DNA of 64,000 bases, taken from NCBI RefSeq assembly GCF_021130785.1, contig NC_060208.1:50532501-50596500 (forward strand), in the 5' to 3' direction. The position numbers were made by a program, and so were the translations under genes. Positions 24,145 through 36,300 of the stretch are shown in pieces. The notes beneath the pieces were generated by a model. It saw only the letters and a program-made list of their open reading frames with translations. It searched no databases and had not been told where the DNA came from. Source of the DNA: Homalodisca vitripennis. Taxonomy: Eukaryota > Arthropoda > Insecta > Hemiptera > Cicadellidae. Position 1 is the first letter of the stretch, and every line of letters starts with the position of its first letter.

Positions 24145-25424
24145 AGGATGTCTGTTGGTGTGGGTGGTGTTCCCATATTCTTAAATTCTGTTGCAAATAT
24201 AAACATTAGGCAGTGTCTCGGCTTCTTCTTCTTCTAGTTTCCCCTTAATCAAAGGTGACATAATTGAAATATATTCCCCAATATTACTCCTTAGTATTGG
24301 ATCTCAAGAGAATTTTGAGATTAGAACTTTCACACATTAAACATTAACCAAGAACAGATGCAATGAAAAGTTAAATTACCAATAGAACCCATTATTAAAA
24401 GGTTGTCTCAATGCAGTTTAAAAACTCGAGTTAGTAATAATTTTTTATTCTAGATATATATAATCAAAAATGTTTCCTGCCCAAATACCAAAACTTGAAT
24501 ATTATTAGGACCATTACCTTTAAGCGTCTTTACAAGATTATTGTCCCACTTTTGATTAACTGAGTGTTAATTTTGTATTTCTCCAAGTATGTTATAGTAA
24601 TTCATATTTAAGATAACTAGCCAGTGATACTGACTGCCACAATTACACAGTGTTCAATAATATACACAGTCTACAAGTTGTACATAGTGATCAATTTCGT
24701 AGTGTATATTTAAAGAAAAAATTACTGATCCAAATTTACATCTTATAGCTCTTTCATTACAATTTTGCAAATAATACTTTTCTCTAAAATGCCCTGTATA
24801 CATGCATACAGAAGTTAAATGCTCATATATTGTATAAATAGGAATACATTTATAAAAAAGAATGTTGACTTGAAAGTTGAGCAAAGGCTAGTATGAAAAA
24901 ACTTTAAGGAATAAAGCTCATATGAAAAGATGGAAAAGCTAGTGGGTGGACAAAGAAAGGCAAAACCATCAAAACATCGTTCACTATATTGCACGTCGTC
25001 AGATCATGCCCACAATCTGTTACCCTGGTAAATAAATCAGACATATATTTACAAATCTTTAGACTAATGCCTGCAATCAGTAACGGCTGGTAGGCTGATA
25101 AGGCATGTACCATCATTAACCTGGATAATGTGTAACCATTATCATTACCCTGCCACACTCCCTCTAGTACATGTACTGTATATGTCGAAACCCGCAGACT
25201 ATACATATTTCGTCAGATTTTGCACAGTGATTAAGATAAAATATTGCATATTATACTATCTAGATTATTTTGTGTACTCCATCTAGCATGGATCTAATAC
25301 ATCAAATAAAGACTGATAAATAATCGTATAAATAATTAAAATAAATTAGTTTTGCTGCGTTTAAACTGGGTGTATTATATTTATGCACTTTAATCTATGT
25401 AATTCACTACGCAAAATAAGGTAT
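24145..25424. other. AT-rich intergenic DNA
   Basis: No recognised gene. A 100-codon frame on the minus strand (25206-24904; non-ATG start) is compositionally more protein-like than its neighbours (LIAGISLKICKYMSD, VTDCGHDLTTCNIV) but matches no family I know. Left unassigned. Confidence 0.4.
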
Positions 25425-25585
25425 GACACACCACTAGTCACAGGCTTCGCTGAGGTTGGTTGCCAAATTGAAACCTATAGCTAATTTCACTCTCGAGATG
25501 TCCTTTGGACTAATAAACATAAAAATATCATACAGAATAAACACTTTTACATCACCTCGCCAGTCTTTATAGTGATCATATGTTA
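25425..25585 (-). repeat. Dispersed repeat family R1, copy e
   Basis: Reverse-strand copy. Read on the minus strand it gives GGACATCTCGAGAGTGAA, AGCTATAGGTTTCAATTTG, CAACCTCAGCGAAGCCTGTG and TAGTGGTGTGTCATACC, the family core in order. Confidence 0.6.
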
Positions 25586-26329
25586 TAAGTTTGAGTTATT
25601 GAAAGTATTAAATAGTTCCTGTTTCTAGTATATATATATTTTGTATTATTTAATTTTATTATATGTTTAATTGATTTTTATTTTTCTTGTCTTTTTAAAA
25701 TGTAAACTACAGGTATAATCAAGATTATATATTTCTGTACTTTACAATTTAAAAAGATAAGACAAATAAAAAATCGTCAACGATTAAAATTTACCTTGTT
25801 TAAATTGGCTGATATTTTGTTGAACATAAACTATTGTAGAGCACGTGTGTGCCAATAATTATCCTTTATGCTAAAATTAATTCTAGTGTCTAATTAAAAA
25901 CAAGTATACATAAATTGTATTTTACAAATAAAAGCCTTTGATTTGGCGTTTCATTGGAGTATGCTATATATCAACTATACATGTTCTTTACAGATAAGCT
26001 AATACCTGTAGTAATACTGTTTTGAAAATAATTTTCTATTAGCCATAATTTAGGTTCAGATAAACCTATTAAAGTCGGGTTTGTGGCATTGTGTTTTTAC
26101 TAATAAAGATATTTAATTTGATGTGCTCTTATCAAAACCTTTCTTCTGCAACCCGTCAAAATTATAGGAACGTAGCAGTCTGCTAAAAACGTGTTAAAAT
26201 AGTTTTTGTATGTACTAATAATATGTATGGTTTTATTGTCCTATTCCTAATGGTTAAAATAATACTAGGCCATTCGGGAACACACCAATAATAGACAATT
26301 GATACCATAGCCAGCTATTGTAATTGCAG

Positions 26330-26455
26330 CATGTTTACAGCCACCTGCCCGCCTGACATTGTACATGTAACATACAGGTCACGTGCACTGCTCGTGACAC
26401 ATTACCACTGTGTCATTGTGTCCACACCACGTGTGACACAGTCCACTTTCCCAGT
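26330..26455. promoter_or_regulatory. GC-richer island with two CACGTG E-boxes and inverted repeats
   Basis: CACGTG occurs at 26380-26385 and 26428-26433. Between them TGACACA (26395-26401) and TGTGTCA (26409-26415) form a 7-bp inverted repeat, and GTGTGACACAG follows the second E-box. The island stands out from very AT-rich flanks. E-boxes of this type bind bHLH factors, so it could be an enhancer. Function is inferred only. Confidence 0.3.
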
Positions 26456-28859
26456 TAATTATTATATCACAGAATATATACAAACTGCTACACAAGTTTA
26501 CTGTTAGTATACTGTTTAGTATACAAGTTTACTCAATAATGTATTAAATACATTTAGCATGTAATACATTTATAAATAATAATTTGTTAGTATGTTATCG
26601 AAGGATCCATGTTGGTTAAAATATATCCTGGTGCTAATTGTAATAATATGTATTGTTATTGTGAGCGTATTTAAATTGTGTATCTTTCAACGCTTTCCTA
26701 AAAACTATTCATCATTTGTCATTCACAACTGTTACACAGGGTGTGACAAACATGTTAATTATACATGTCATCTAGCCATCATCTTACGTTTTCAGTCTAA
26801 TTTACGATTGTTAATCCTCTCTTGGGTTAGTTTTTGAGGGTATAAAATAGAATAAATACCGTGCCTGTTTGGAGCTTATTTTATTCAACATTAATCCCTC
26901 CAAGTTTATAATAAATTCATTTATATTTTTCTGTTCACTCACTCACTACAAGTTTTTGTCGTTGGTTTAAGGAATTTAATAAATGAATAATTCGAAAACA
27001 TCTATATAGGTTTAGTGATTCCTTTTTTCCACAATTGAAATATTATGTAGTTCAAGTAGAACTTCTTGCATTGCAATATTTCTTTCTTTACAAGATAAGG
27101 AATACATGTTATAAAACTATGCAATTGCTGTTAGGAAACAAAGTTAGTTACGTTTTATGATGAAGTTTTACCCTGAGAATTCTGAAAAGTTTGCATATAT
27201 AATTTTCTTAACATAAACATTAATGTATCTTCAAAATATTACCAAACACTCCCAAACAATTCTTTTAAATTTTAAAATTTAAAACCATATAATTCCTCCC
27301 TGACTAAAAAAGTATAATAAGTAAAAAACATTTTAAATTTTAATGCGTGGAAAGGTCACAGGATATTCTTAACTCAACCCTGTTATATCTAACGAAAACG
27401 CAGAATAAAAATATATATTTTACCTGATGGATAGTTCATGAAATTTATTGAGTTTAAAACGATTAGAACAGTAATAGCAACTACTTTTTATATATTTTAA
27501 TTATTAAGCTGTAATAAATCAAGTATTATTAAATATTTTTCGGTTTTTATTAGCAATTTCCTAAATTGGACCACTAACCATTTAAACATTTCGAGCTAAT
27601 ATTAAAATAATGTTATTATTTATTGCACTAAATTTGCTTGATTTTCTTGGACACTTCCCGTTCCTCGTAACTCAATCTTTCAATGGTTTTTTTTTTAACT
27701 AACCGTTTAGAACGTCGAGCTATGTAATTCTGAGATTTATTTCATAAAGATTTCTAATACATAATAGTTCACAACAATCTAAAAATCAGAATAAATTTAT
27801 CAAAGCTTCTCGAACTATAGTTTTTTTTATACTAGCCAAAATTCAAATGATAAGGTGGGTAACTGCAATGGTACAATAAACTTTATTTACGATATTTATT
27901 TTTATTCTATAATAAATTACCACAGTAAACTTCATATGCACAATTTGCTTCTTAAAGTGGTTTCAATGTAAAAAAAATTTAACTAATAAAAATGTATAGG
28001 AACTGTGCAAATAGCCAGATAAACTTTTCATCAATACATTACAGATTTGATAACTACTGTTTTAATTTCTCAATTGTATACGATACACTTTATAAATATC
28101 CATATTTAAAATTAAATATAATAGGGATAACTATATCATTACATTTATTTAACCACTTAAGTTTCATATATAAAACACTACTTAAAAATTGGCAACTATA
28201 TTTTAATAAGAAAATTACATTTTTATAACACATTAACCGCGAGATACAAATAAAACATGTTGTCTTAACAATAAAGTAAACAGTTACATAATTTACCCCT
28301 TGTCAGATGGGCCTCCCTGTACATGTCGTATAGTAATGACAACAAAAAGTAGTATGAGAAAAATAATTATTAGCTGTAAGAATAATAATATTCTTTACAC
28401 ATAAATAAAAAGTCAGACAGCCACACAACATGCCTCAATCTAATAATAACTAAAAATTCTAATGCTAATATTTTAACATATTTTATATCAAAATTAAGAC
28501 ATGTACTTTAAGTTCCAATAATTCTAAAGATTTTTTTATTCAGCGTCCCATCATAATCTTTAAACAGATTACAATTTCTTCCTCACTAGAACGTGGTTTA
28601 GTCAATATTGTAATTGGGTTCATAAATATAGATTGAATGTCAACTATATTTTTAGCAATTCACTGAACACATGTATATATAACCGAACGTTTTTTAGTCA
28701 ATATTCTAATTGCGTTTATAAATACAGATGGACTGTCAGATGGGTTCCATCACCATATATATAACCGAATCGACAAGTGACATATAATATTTGTGTAGTA
28801 TTGGACCACTTTTACCTTGCGAGGGTAACTCTCTAAGGAAACCAGCTTAGTGGTTGAAC

Positions 28860-28895
28860 CGGAAGTGATTGATCTATTTGTCTCTGTCACTTCCG
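28860..28895. repeat. 9-bp inverted repeat with ETS-like cores
   Basis: CGGAAGTGA (28860-28868) and TCACTTCCG (28887-28895) face each other across 18 bp. CCGGAAGT is the classic ETS factor core. The structure may be a regulatory site or part of a decayed repeat. Confidence 0.45.
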
Positions 28896-30525
28896 TTCCA
28901 GTTGTCAGGTATACTTTACATATCACTAACTACAACTGCTTTAATATAGGTAACATGTTTTAGATATAATATATTGCATTGAAAATTTTATCTACTTTCA
29001 CAAATAAAAAAAATAGAATATGAATAAATAAATTTATATATTTTATTAATACGTCACACACATCAGAACTTTGTCTTTAATATGTCTTTTAGATTGTGTA
29101 ATTCATTCGTAAGCTTCTTCGTGGAGAAACCTCCCACAAGTTTCATACGGAAGTAGTTATTACAAAATTAAAGCTGAAATCATTATTTGTAGTTCATATT
29201 TTTATTTTCCATAACATATTCTTCATTGTATCTAACTGGTAGACATTATCTATCTGATAATACAGATGAGGGATATGTACTGTAGATCACGAGTTTATTC
29301 ACAGTAACTGCTTTACAACTTATACCACGCTTATAGAGTTACAAGTTATAGAGACGTTAATGCAATTTTTTATAAATACATTTACAACCATATGCAGTCT
29401 GTCTTCATGCATTTTTCTTCTTGGAAAACTTTGCTTGTTTGACTCATTCCTCCAGTTAATAATAATATCCAGAATATTTACCAGTAGTTCATCCCACCAC
29501 GAATCAATATTCCCCCATCTCGCCTGTATTTGATGCTCAATGTACTACAAAGGCTTTGATAAGACTGATATGGATAATGGTATTTATAATCATATAGACC
29601 TTTTAGTGATTATTGAACCATGAATTAATTAAGATGAACATCAAATCATTTATTTCATAATATGTAAAGAAAAGCAAAATAATTACGCCTGAATTTATTA
29701 TTCCGTTTCAAATATACACAGGTTATATTACCTAATATTAGAGTTCTCCAATACATTAAACTAAAACCTTGCATAAAACAACATATATTTTTGAAATAAG
29801 TTTCCATAAAGTTTTTGAAATAAAGTATTCGATGAAAGTGGTTCTCCACAGCAAGACCTATATATTAAAAATATGTAACTTAATGTATTCCAAAAGCTCT
29901 ATTGAACCCATTTACCATTCAACTATTTTAATATACACTCCTGTAAATAAAAATATTACTATATGACATATTTCATATGAGATACTGCATTCGGGGATAC
30001 AAGTTAAGGCCAATATTACTGACTATATTGTTATATTTTACTCTATAGTAACTATGTTTGAGTACTTTAAACTATTTTAAATTGTACTCTTCGCTTTTCT
30101 AGTTTTCTCTTTCTATTTTTCACGTAATAGACAACTTTCTAATTCTAAACGTATATAATTGCATAGGACTATACTATAGCTAATAATCTTTCAAATTCTA
30201 AATTTAGTTTTTGTCTAAGCCATATGGATGTTGGAATGGCTCTTTCGCAAGTATTATTAAACTTCTTGACTTAATACATGACTGAAATTGCTTTATCCAT
30301 AGAGTTATTACATAATAAAGCTTTTGTCTTAAGTTTGACAGAAAAGTTTGTTGCTGAACAAATCCGTAAGGCTATATTATAAGAAATATATGTGTCGTTA
30401 GTAATTTGTCTCTGTTATGAGACCGTGAAGCCAATTAACTTTCATTCCAAATTCAGCATGACAGACTGGAGCCAACTTATGAGTGGCGATTTGTCACTTA
30501 GCATCACCACTATTTCCCGTCCTAA

Positions 30526-30645
30526 TGACGTCACGGCTGACTAATGCCTGCCGTCATCTCCACATCAACATTTGTCTGGATACGTCATAGGCAGTGCGCG
30601 ATATAAATAGCAGGCACATCGAATCCCCTGTTTCACGCAGTTTAA
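30526..30645 (+). promoter_or_regulatory. Candidate core promoter (CRE, TATA, initiator)
   Basis: A perfect CRE palindrome TGACGTCA lies at 30526-30533 and a CRE-like TACGTCA at 30581-30587. TATAAATA lies at 30602-30609, and a TCACGCAGTTT initiator-like word begins at 30633, about 31 bp after the TATA box, which is the spacing expected of arthropod core promoters. The block 30430-30640 is GC-richer than its flanks. If real, transcription would run rightwards from about 30635. The only frame downstream is a 64-codon one at 30656-30850 with no recognisable family, so the product may be spliced or non-coding. The call is based on motif spacing alone. Confidence 0.45.
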
Positions 30646-31943
30646 CTTTTTAAATTTGTTTTTTTTTTATGTCACCAGCAGTGTTTATCAGCTTTTTTAT
30701 CTATTATCCACAAAGAAATTTTGTTTTGGGGAGGGTGAACTAAATAGGAATAAAGGGTTAAAATATTTTGTACCCTCACAGAAAATACAGAAGTACTATA
30801 AAAAAGGTCATCTAAAAAAAGGAGTATACAGTACTACTAGTATTACTTAAAGTAAATTAAAATACCCCTTTAAACAGAAAACTATATTTACTAATGTAAA
30901 TACAGATATTATCAAAATAATAGTTGTATTATAATAAAGAGAAAATATACAGGAACTATACTAAATGAAAATATACCCATGACTAAAAAGTATATCCCAA
31001 AAAGCTTATCAATAAGCTTGATTACAATAGATGTCAAGTTGACTACTTCAAGTCAGTTACTGACGGATAAGTATCAGTAATAATCTAACCCGTCAGTGTC
31101 ATACCCATTTTCGTGTGTGAACCTATTTATGAACAAACCCGTTATAAATGAGAATGCTACCTTAACTGGGATTATCGTGCAAAGCAAACAATACACGTAT
31201 TTCAGTGCAGTATTGATTATTATTAAGTTTTATATACTACTATGAATTCAAAGAAATCACCATATTGCAGTGTACTAATCAATCGCTGTGTAAAAAGTGT
31301 AACTCTTCACCGCAGTATCAAGACCACTATCGTATTTTCATATCAATGATTACCGTTAAAAACTATAAACTTTTTATAAAACTATAGGAATTGCGCGTGA
31401 ATAGTCTGTTTGATATTGTAAACTTTGACCAACTTTGAATAAGGTTTGACTCTTATGTTTGCATAAATGTTTGAAAGAATATTGATACCTTTAAAGTTAT
31501 GTATACACAAACCATATATGCATTTAAAAATTTCTTAAAAATCTCTCCTAATCAACAAATTTGAGCCATATTTTAGGCCTTTTCAAATTATAATTAGTGC
31601 TATTTACTTCACGAAGTCAAATTAGGTATTATAGAGAAAGAAAGAGTGTCATAGTTACTTAGTATAATTACTATTAATATTGCACAAGCAATAATAATCT
31701 GCACAAGCAGCACAGAAAATATTATTTAAATCTTCTAAGGAGTGAAATCGGACAGAAAACTTAACAGCCCTGAAGCATGAAGTGTTATAAATGTGTTCCC
31801 AAGAAAAGCCTAATTTTCCTCTCTGGGATCATGATACAAAGAATCATTATTCTCGATTATATAATGTATATATGCTTTAATATATAGTGTACCGTAGGGA
31901 AATAGTTTCAATTAACTTAAACAATTATTTGTGTAAAACTTGT
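30646..31943. other. AT-rich DNA downstream of candidate promoter
   Basis: No recognised gene. The 64-codon frame at 30656-30850 begins just after the candidate start site; its product is lysine-rich near the end (YYKKGHLKKGVY) and unknown. AAGCTTAT-CA-ATAAGCTT near 31000-31017 is a short palindrome. Confidence 0.35.
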
Positions 31944-31994
31944 TTAATAGGGTTCGGTAGGCCTTATCTTGCCAATGCTAAATTTACTATATTG

Positions 31995-32294
31995 ATGACC
32001 CGTTTTCTTAGAAACTACTGGAGATATCTGACTGAAATGTTTTACACATTATATATGAGTTATGATTAACACTTTAACACGGGCAATTTCTTTTATCTAT
32101 CCCTGATTTTTAATTACAATTTTTTAAAATTTATTTATAAAAATTTCTAATTTTTTAATACGTTTCGGCATGTAATATAAAAACTAAGCCAATTATTTTA
32201 AAACCCCTGTGTTAAAGTTTAAATTATACCTCAATTAGCATGTAGTAAAAATATCAAGTCCATATCATATATAGTTTCTGAGAAAACGGGTCAT
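31995..32294. repeat. Subterminal inverted repeat inside the TTAA element
   Basis: The left arm (31995-32086) begins ATGACCCGTTTTCTTAGAAA and ends CTTTAACACGGGCAA. The right arm (32203-32294) is an imperfect reverse complement, ending AGAAAACGGGTCAT. Arms of about 90 bp and roughly three-quarters identity lie either side of about 116 bp. Such subterminal structures often serve as transposase binding sites. Confidence 0.6.
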
Positions 32295-32566
32295 TTGCAT
32301 AAAAATTTAAAGTTTTCGGCAAATCGCAAATAAAGTATAAATAATCTTTTATTACCTGTATAAATAGGGGTTTAGTGCATTCCTGCACCGTAGGATGGCT
32401 GGTCTGGGTCCTCCTCATCTAAAAATGCTTCTTCCAGCTTTCTTTTTGCACTTTATCTTTGTTGTCTGGCTTTTTTCAATAAACCAATTCGCTCGGCTCG
32501 TAGTACACGTAATTTGTCCAGTTCACACATCACTGAGGCTGTATTATCAGTAACAGTCATTCCAAG

Positions 32567-33225
32567 TTATTTTAGCACTAGATATCTAGTTTCATTGCCC
32601 TTATTAAAATTTAAAATGGCATCATAGACTCCAAATTTTAGGGTTTTCAGGCCTACAAATACTGTTTTAGGTAGTCGCGACCAAATCACTGCATTGACCG
32701 GTTCGTTAGGGTTTTGTGACTTGCCATGAAGGCATTTCTTTAGTAGATTAGGGTCTGACAGATCCTGGAAAATAGGTTTTATGGCAGTCATAATAGCTTC
32801 AGGTATGTGCATGTGCTGACGGTGGTCATATTTTTCTTTTTTGGCTATGGCTCGCTGGTATTTGCACCAACTGTTACCTTTTTCACAAAGTCCGTGCTGG
32901 TGGGTTTCATTTGTGGATAACAGGTGAAAATATTCAGCCCATATAGCTTTCTTCATTCCGTCCAAATTCCCAGAATTCCTCTGATAGCCAAGCCGTAATA
33001 TTTTTGTATAGCTAAGATGCGCTCATCGGTAAGTCGATCTCTTCCACCAATAGTTTTTCCATCAGAAAGAACATTTTTCCCACATTTAATTTTTAGTTTC
33101 CTAAGTCTTGAGCCCATACGCTTTTGAACATGTCCACAACACTCCAGTTTTTCAATCACACATTGGTCTCCATATGGCCTACTCTTAAGAACTGTACTGA
33201 ACGCACTTCAATCTCCGTCCCAAAG
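32567..33225 (-). pseudogene. Mutator-like transposase, broken by stop and frameshift
   Basis: Read from right to left, the fragment starts near 33225 with a WDGD block, then hits a TGA stop (33208-33210). It continues as FSTVLKSRPYGDQCVIEK and ECCGHVQKRMGSRLRKLK, through GGRDRLTDERI and QKYYGLAIR. A one-base shift at about 32955-32965 moves it into the second frame, with MKKAIWAEYFHLLST, HGLCEKGNSWCKYQRA, LLKKCLHGKSQNPNE and VIWSRLPKTVFVGLKTLKFG. These blocks, especially C-GHVQKR-G, G-LT, the LC..G..SWC pair and KCLHG.TQN.NE....IW, are characteristic of the Mutator-like transposase family widespread in insect and cnidarian genomes. The N-terminal half of the catalytic domain is missing and the acidic DGD is next to the stop, so it is inactive. 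Confidence 0.75.
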
Positions 33226-33391
33226 GGAAAAACGTCATGACATTGTCCTACATAAAGTTGAATAACTCCGTTTGTATTTATAGTACAATAGTGGGAGTGG
33301 TCTTAAATTAAAACTACGATGCAGAGGAATACAAAAATGCAATAAAAAATTACGATATTTTTGAAGAATTATGCCTACCGAACCCCCTTAA

Positions 33392-36300
33392 TATTGGATA
33401 GGTTTTAAAACAGATTCAATGTTCTCTCTATCTGTTATTTAAAAAACTATTGGACTGAAATATAAATACATACATATGTAATGAAATAAATAGGTCAGGA
33501 TACATCGTAATAATTTTTAAAAAATGTGTCCAGTATATCGATAAATCAAGATTTGTAAAACAGATTAGAGCATGTATAGCTGGTTGACTCAATTTATTAG
33601 TATAAATTATTTCAGACAACTCTGTACGTTGTAATAAATTTCCAGTTTACAAGGTTAATAAATGCGCAATATATTACGGTTGGTTAAGTAAATTCATTGA
33701 TTTACAGAACGAGTAGAAACAAATAAGAAAGTTCAAACCTCAAGGTTGAATACTAACTTGTTACGCATACAATAGAAACCACTTTGCAGCGTTGTTTATT
33801 GTTCAATTCAATTGTTTCTGAAAGGCATTGTTTTAGTGGAGTTGTTGTTTTGTTTGTATTGGCTGAGGAAAGTTAAGTATGGTTCAGAACTCTGGTAGAG
33901 TTCGAGCGCAGGTTATACTACAGATCGACATTGCTTTTATATTGAAGTGTGTATTTAAGAAGGCTATTAGGGAATGGTTTTAGAATGTGTTATTTTTTCC
34001 TTTTCCTACACACCTAAAACTTGGAGAATATACATTTCTCCAGTGGGATAGCAAATATCTCAAGAGCAAATAAATTTTAACAATAACACCCCTTTAAAAA
34101 TTATATGTGACGAGCAGATAGCTCTCAATTAAAATTTAAACGTGTGATTTTAACAATGTAAGAATCGTGCTTTCATATCCTAATGATAATCTGAGGAATA
34201 GAACTCGGTATTATCTACTTCTTGCTATCCGAGTACTATATGAATTTTCCTAAAAACCTTTTCCTTTAATTTATTACACCTACAACAATTATTATATATT
34301 TTGAGATGGGTATAATACTTTAATAAAATGGTTATGCTAAAAATATCAACTTTATTCTACCTAAATGTTTATTAGAATATATTACATTCAAGAAAAATTA
34401 AACATCATTAAGCTCTTTCGTTTATTTTTAGAGTTATGTAAAAAACAAATACAAATATTTCACGAAAGGCACGCATTTTGAATACAGTACATATCTTATC
34501 TGAAAATTAAAAACAGTTTACTTATTTTTTTTGCATTCCTGAACACGTATTCAAAAGTATAATTTTTAAATATTCATTACTTTGAGATGTTTTGATGACT
34601 AGCAAAAATATACTAATAATTTTCTGGCGAATAAATAATATATTATTTCTTAAAATTTAAATATCTCAATGATCTAAAGAGGTCAATACCTATGTTTCTA
34701 TGTATCTAAAAAATAGAATATCAACCGTATGTTTATAGTTTATTTCATGCAAATAAACAATTACTAGAAACAAGAAATAGGGAGTACATCAGACAAGCAT
34801 AAATCTTATAATTATAAAAGCCTATAATTTTAAAGGTGAATGTGCAGCGTGCAGGGTGAAGTTGTCTGACTGTTATATCGTCAACATGCATCAACGTAAC
34901 ATTGTTATTTAATATTAGAAAAGTTCAAGTCACCATAGATACATTTTTTCATCTGAAAATAAAATGCTATTTAAGCCCAAGATAAGTTCTCTCCATATTC
35001 GGACGGATTCACATTATACAATTGGAATATAGGGGATATCTTAGATGATCTAGTTTGCAAGAAGATGAGACATACTAGAAGGGAGTTTTGCCTTGGTTAT
35101 CAAAAGAAAGTAAGACGACTAGCAAAGTGAAGAGATTTTAGGTGACGGCGTGGTGAATTAATGAATCGAATGATTAATTTTTCGCCTAGCAGTAATAATC
35201 AAAGCCGAATTTCAAGTGTGCCCAGGCAATATTTTATGAATAAATAACGTGAGTATAGTCATTATTATAGTCCTAATAATTAAGTTCTTACATTTAAGGT
35301 CTTACATTACTAAGTACATTATTAAACTTTAAAGATTCATATGCAATCGGATATGTACTTACTTACATCCGAAAATAGTATCTCATACAAATATCGTACA
35401 AACAATGTACAATGTGTCGAGGTAGAACGTAGGAGACTGCATGAGGTACAATGACTTAGAACATGCAATAATTACAATGTTTGGTACGTTGAGTTCGATA
35501 AATGGTTTGGAGCCCGTGATAAATAATGTATAGAAAAATATTTAAAATGTGAAAAAAGCTTATAATGTGCAAAACGAGGTATCACATAATTTTACTTTCT
35601 ATTTATAACTATTGGGTTAACGCGTGAATTATTTTAATATATGCTTTTTTAGTAAGTGCACACATACATTTAATTACATTAACGTAATATGTAAGATAGA
35701 TTTTTTTTTAAATTACGTACCAACTTAAACCAAAATTAAGGTTACTCTATATGTTGACAGAATCTATTAATTAATAAGTATTAATACATATTTAAATTGT
35801 ATTTATACGTGGCGGTCACTTTAATTATTAAGGCTATAATAACTATTAATTTCATTACGGATTTGCAATAAATTTCATATGTTTTTACTGAGAAATTAAA
35901 AAAAAATCCAATGTTACTTTTAATTAAAAAAATCTAACGTAAAATTACTTTTGCATCAAAAGTTTAGTGCGACCTTGCATATTATCCAATTTCAAGTTCT
36001 TCACAATAAGGCAACAATTCAGTAATGCAATAAATAATAGTTATCAAATTATTTAAAATCTGTTACTTCATTTACACTGTTCCAATTTACTAATTCAAAT
36101 TTAAGTATAAAATTAGTTTATTATACAAAATGTCATATTTCAGTGACTCCACATTACCACATTTACACTGATTTACTCGGCAATCACGAAAAGTCTACTA
36201 AAACTAGTTCCTACCAAACCATATCCGATCGTCTCTTGTCTGGGAAGTGGACAGTGACAATAATCTTATAAAAAGTGACATTTTCATTTGTCCCAGTGCT

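Larger units (their letters stand above)
25586..30480. other. AT-rich intergenic DNA with one E-box island
   Basis: About 4.9 kb with no recognised gene. Frames up to about 80 codons (26592-26837 plus, 27992-28228 plus) are rich in I/L/F/N/Y as expected from AT-rich noise. The GC-richer island at 26330-26455 and the 9-bp hairpin at 28860-28895 are listed separately. Confidence 0.45.
31944..33391 (-). mobile_element. TTAA-flanked DNA transposon (Kolobok-like) with broken transposase
   Basis: TTAA stands at 31944-31947 and 33388-33391. Just inside, GGGTTCGGTAGGC (left, from 31950) matches the reverse complement of GCCTACCGAACCC (right), giving terminal inverted repeats of about 15 bp with the two outermost bases differing. 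The enclosed 1440 bp holds a transposase fragment on the minus strand and a subterminal inverted repeat (31995-32086 with 32203-32294). TTAA duplications are known for Kolobok and piggyBac elements; the transposase type (see next entry) and the G-rich ends favour Kolobok or a related Mutator-like lineage. The element is too short and too broken to be autonomous. Confidence 0.7.

Noticed and set aside
30656..30850. 64-codon product of the candidate promoter at 30.5-30.65 kb
   Set aside because: The frame begins with a phenylalanine run from a poly-T tract and shows no family or codon signal, so it is not listed as a gene.
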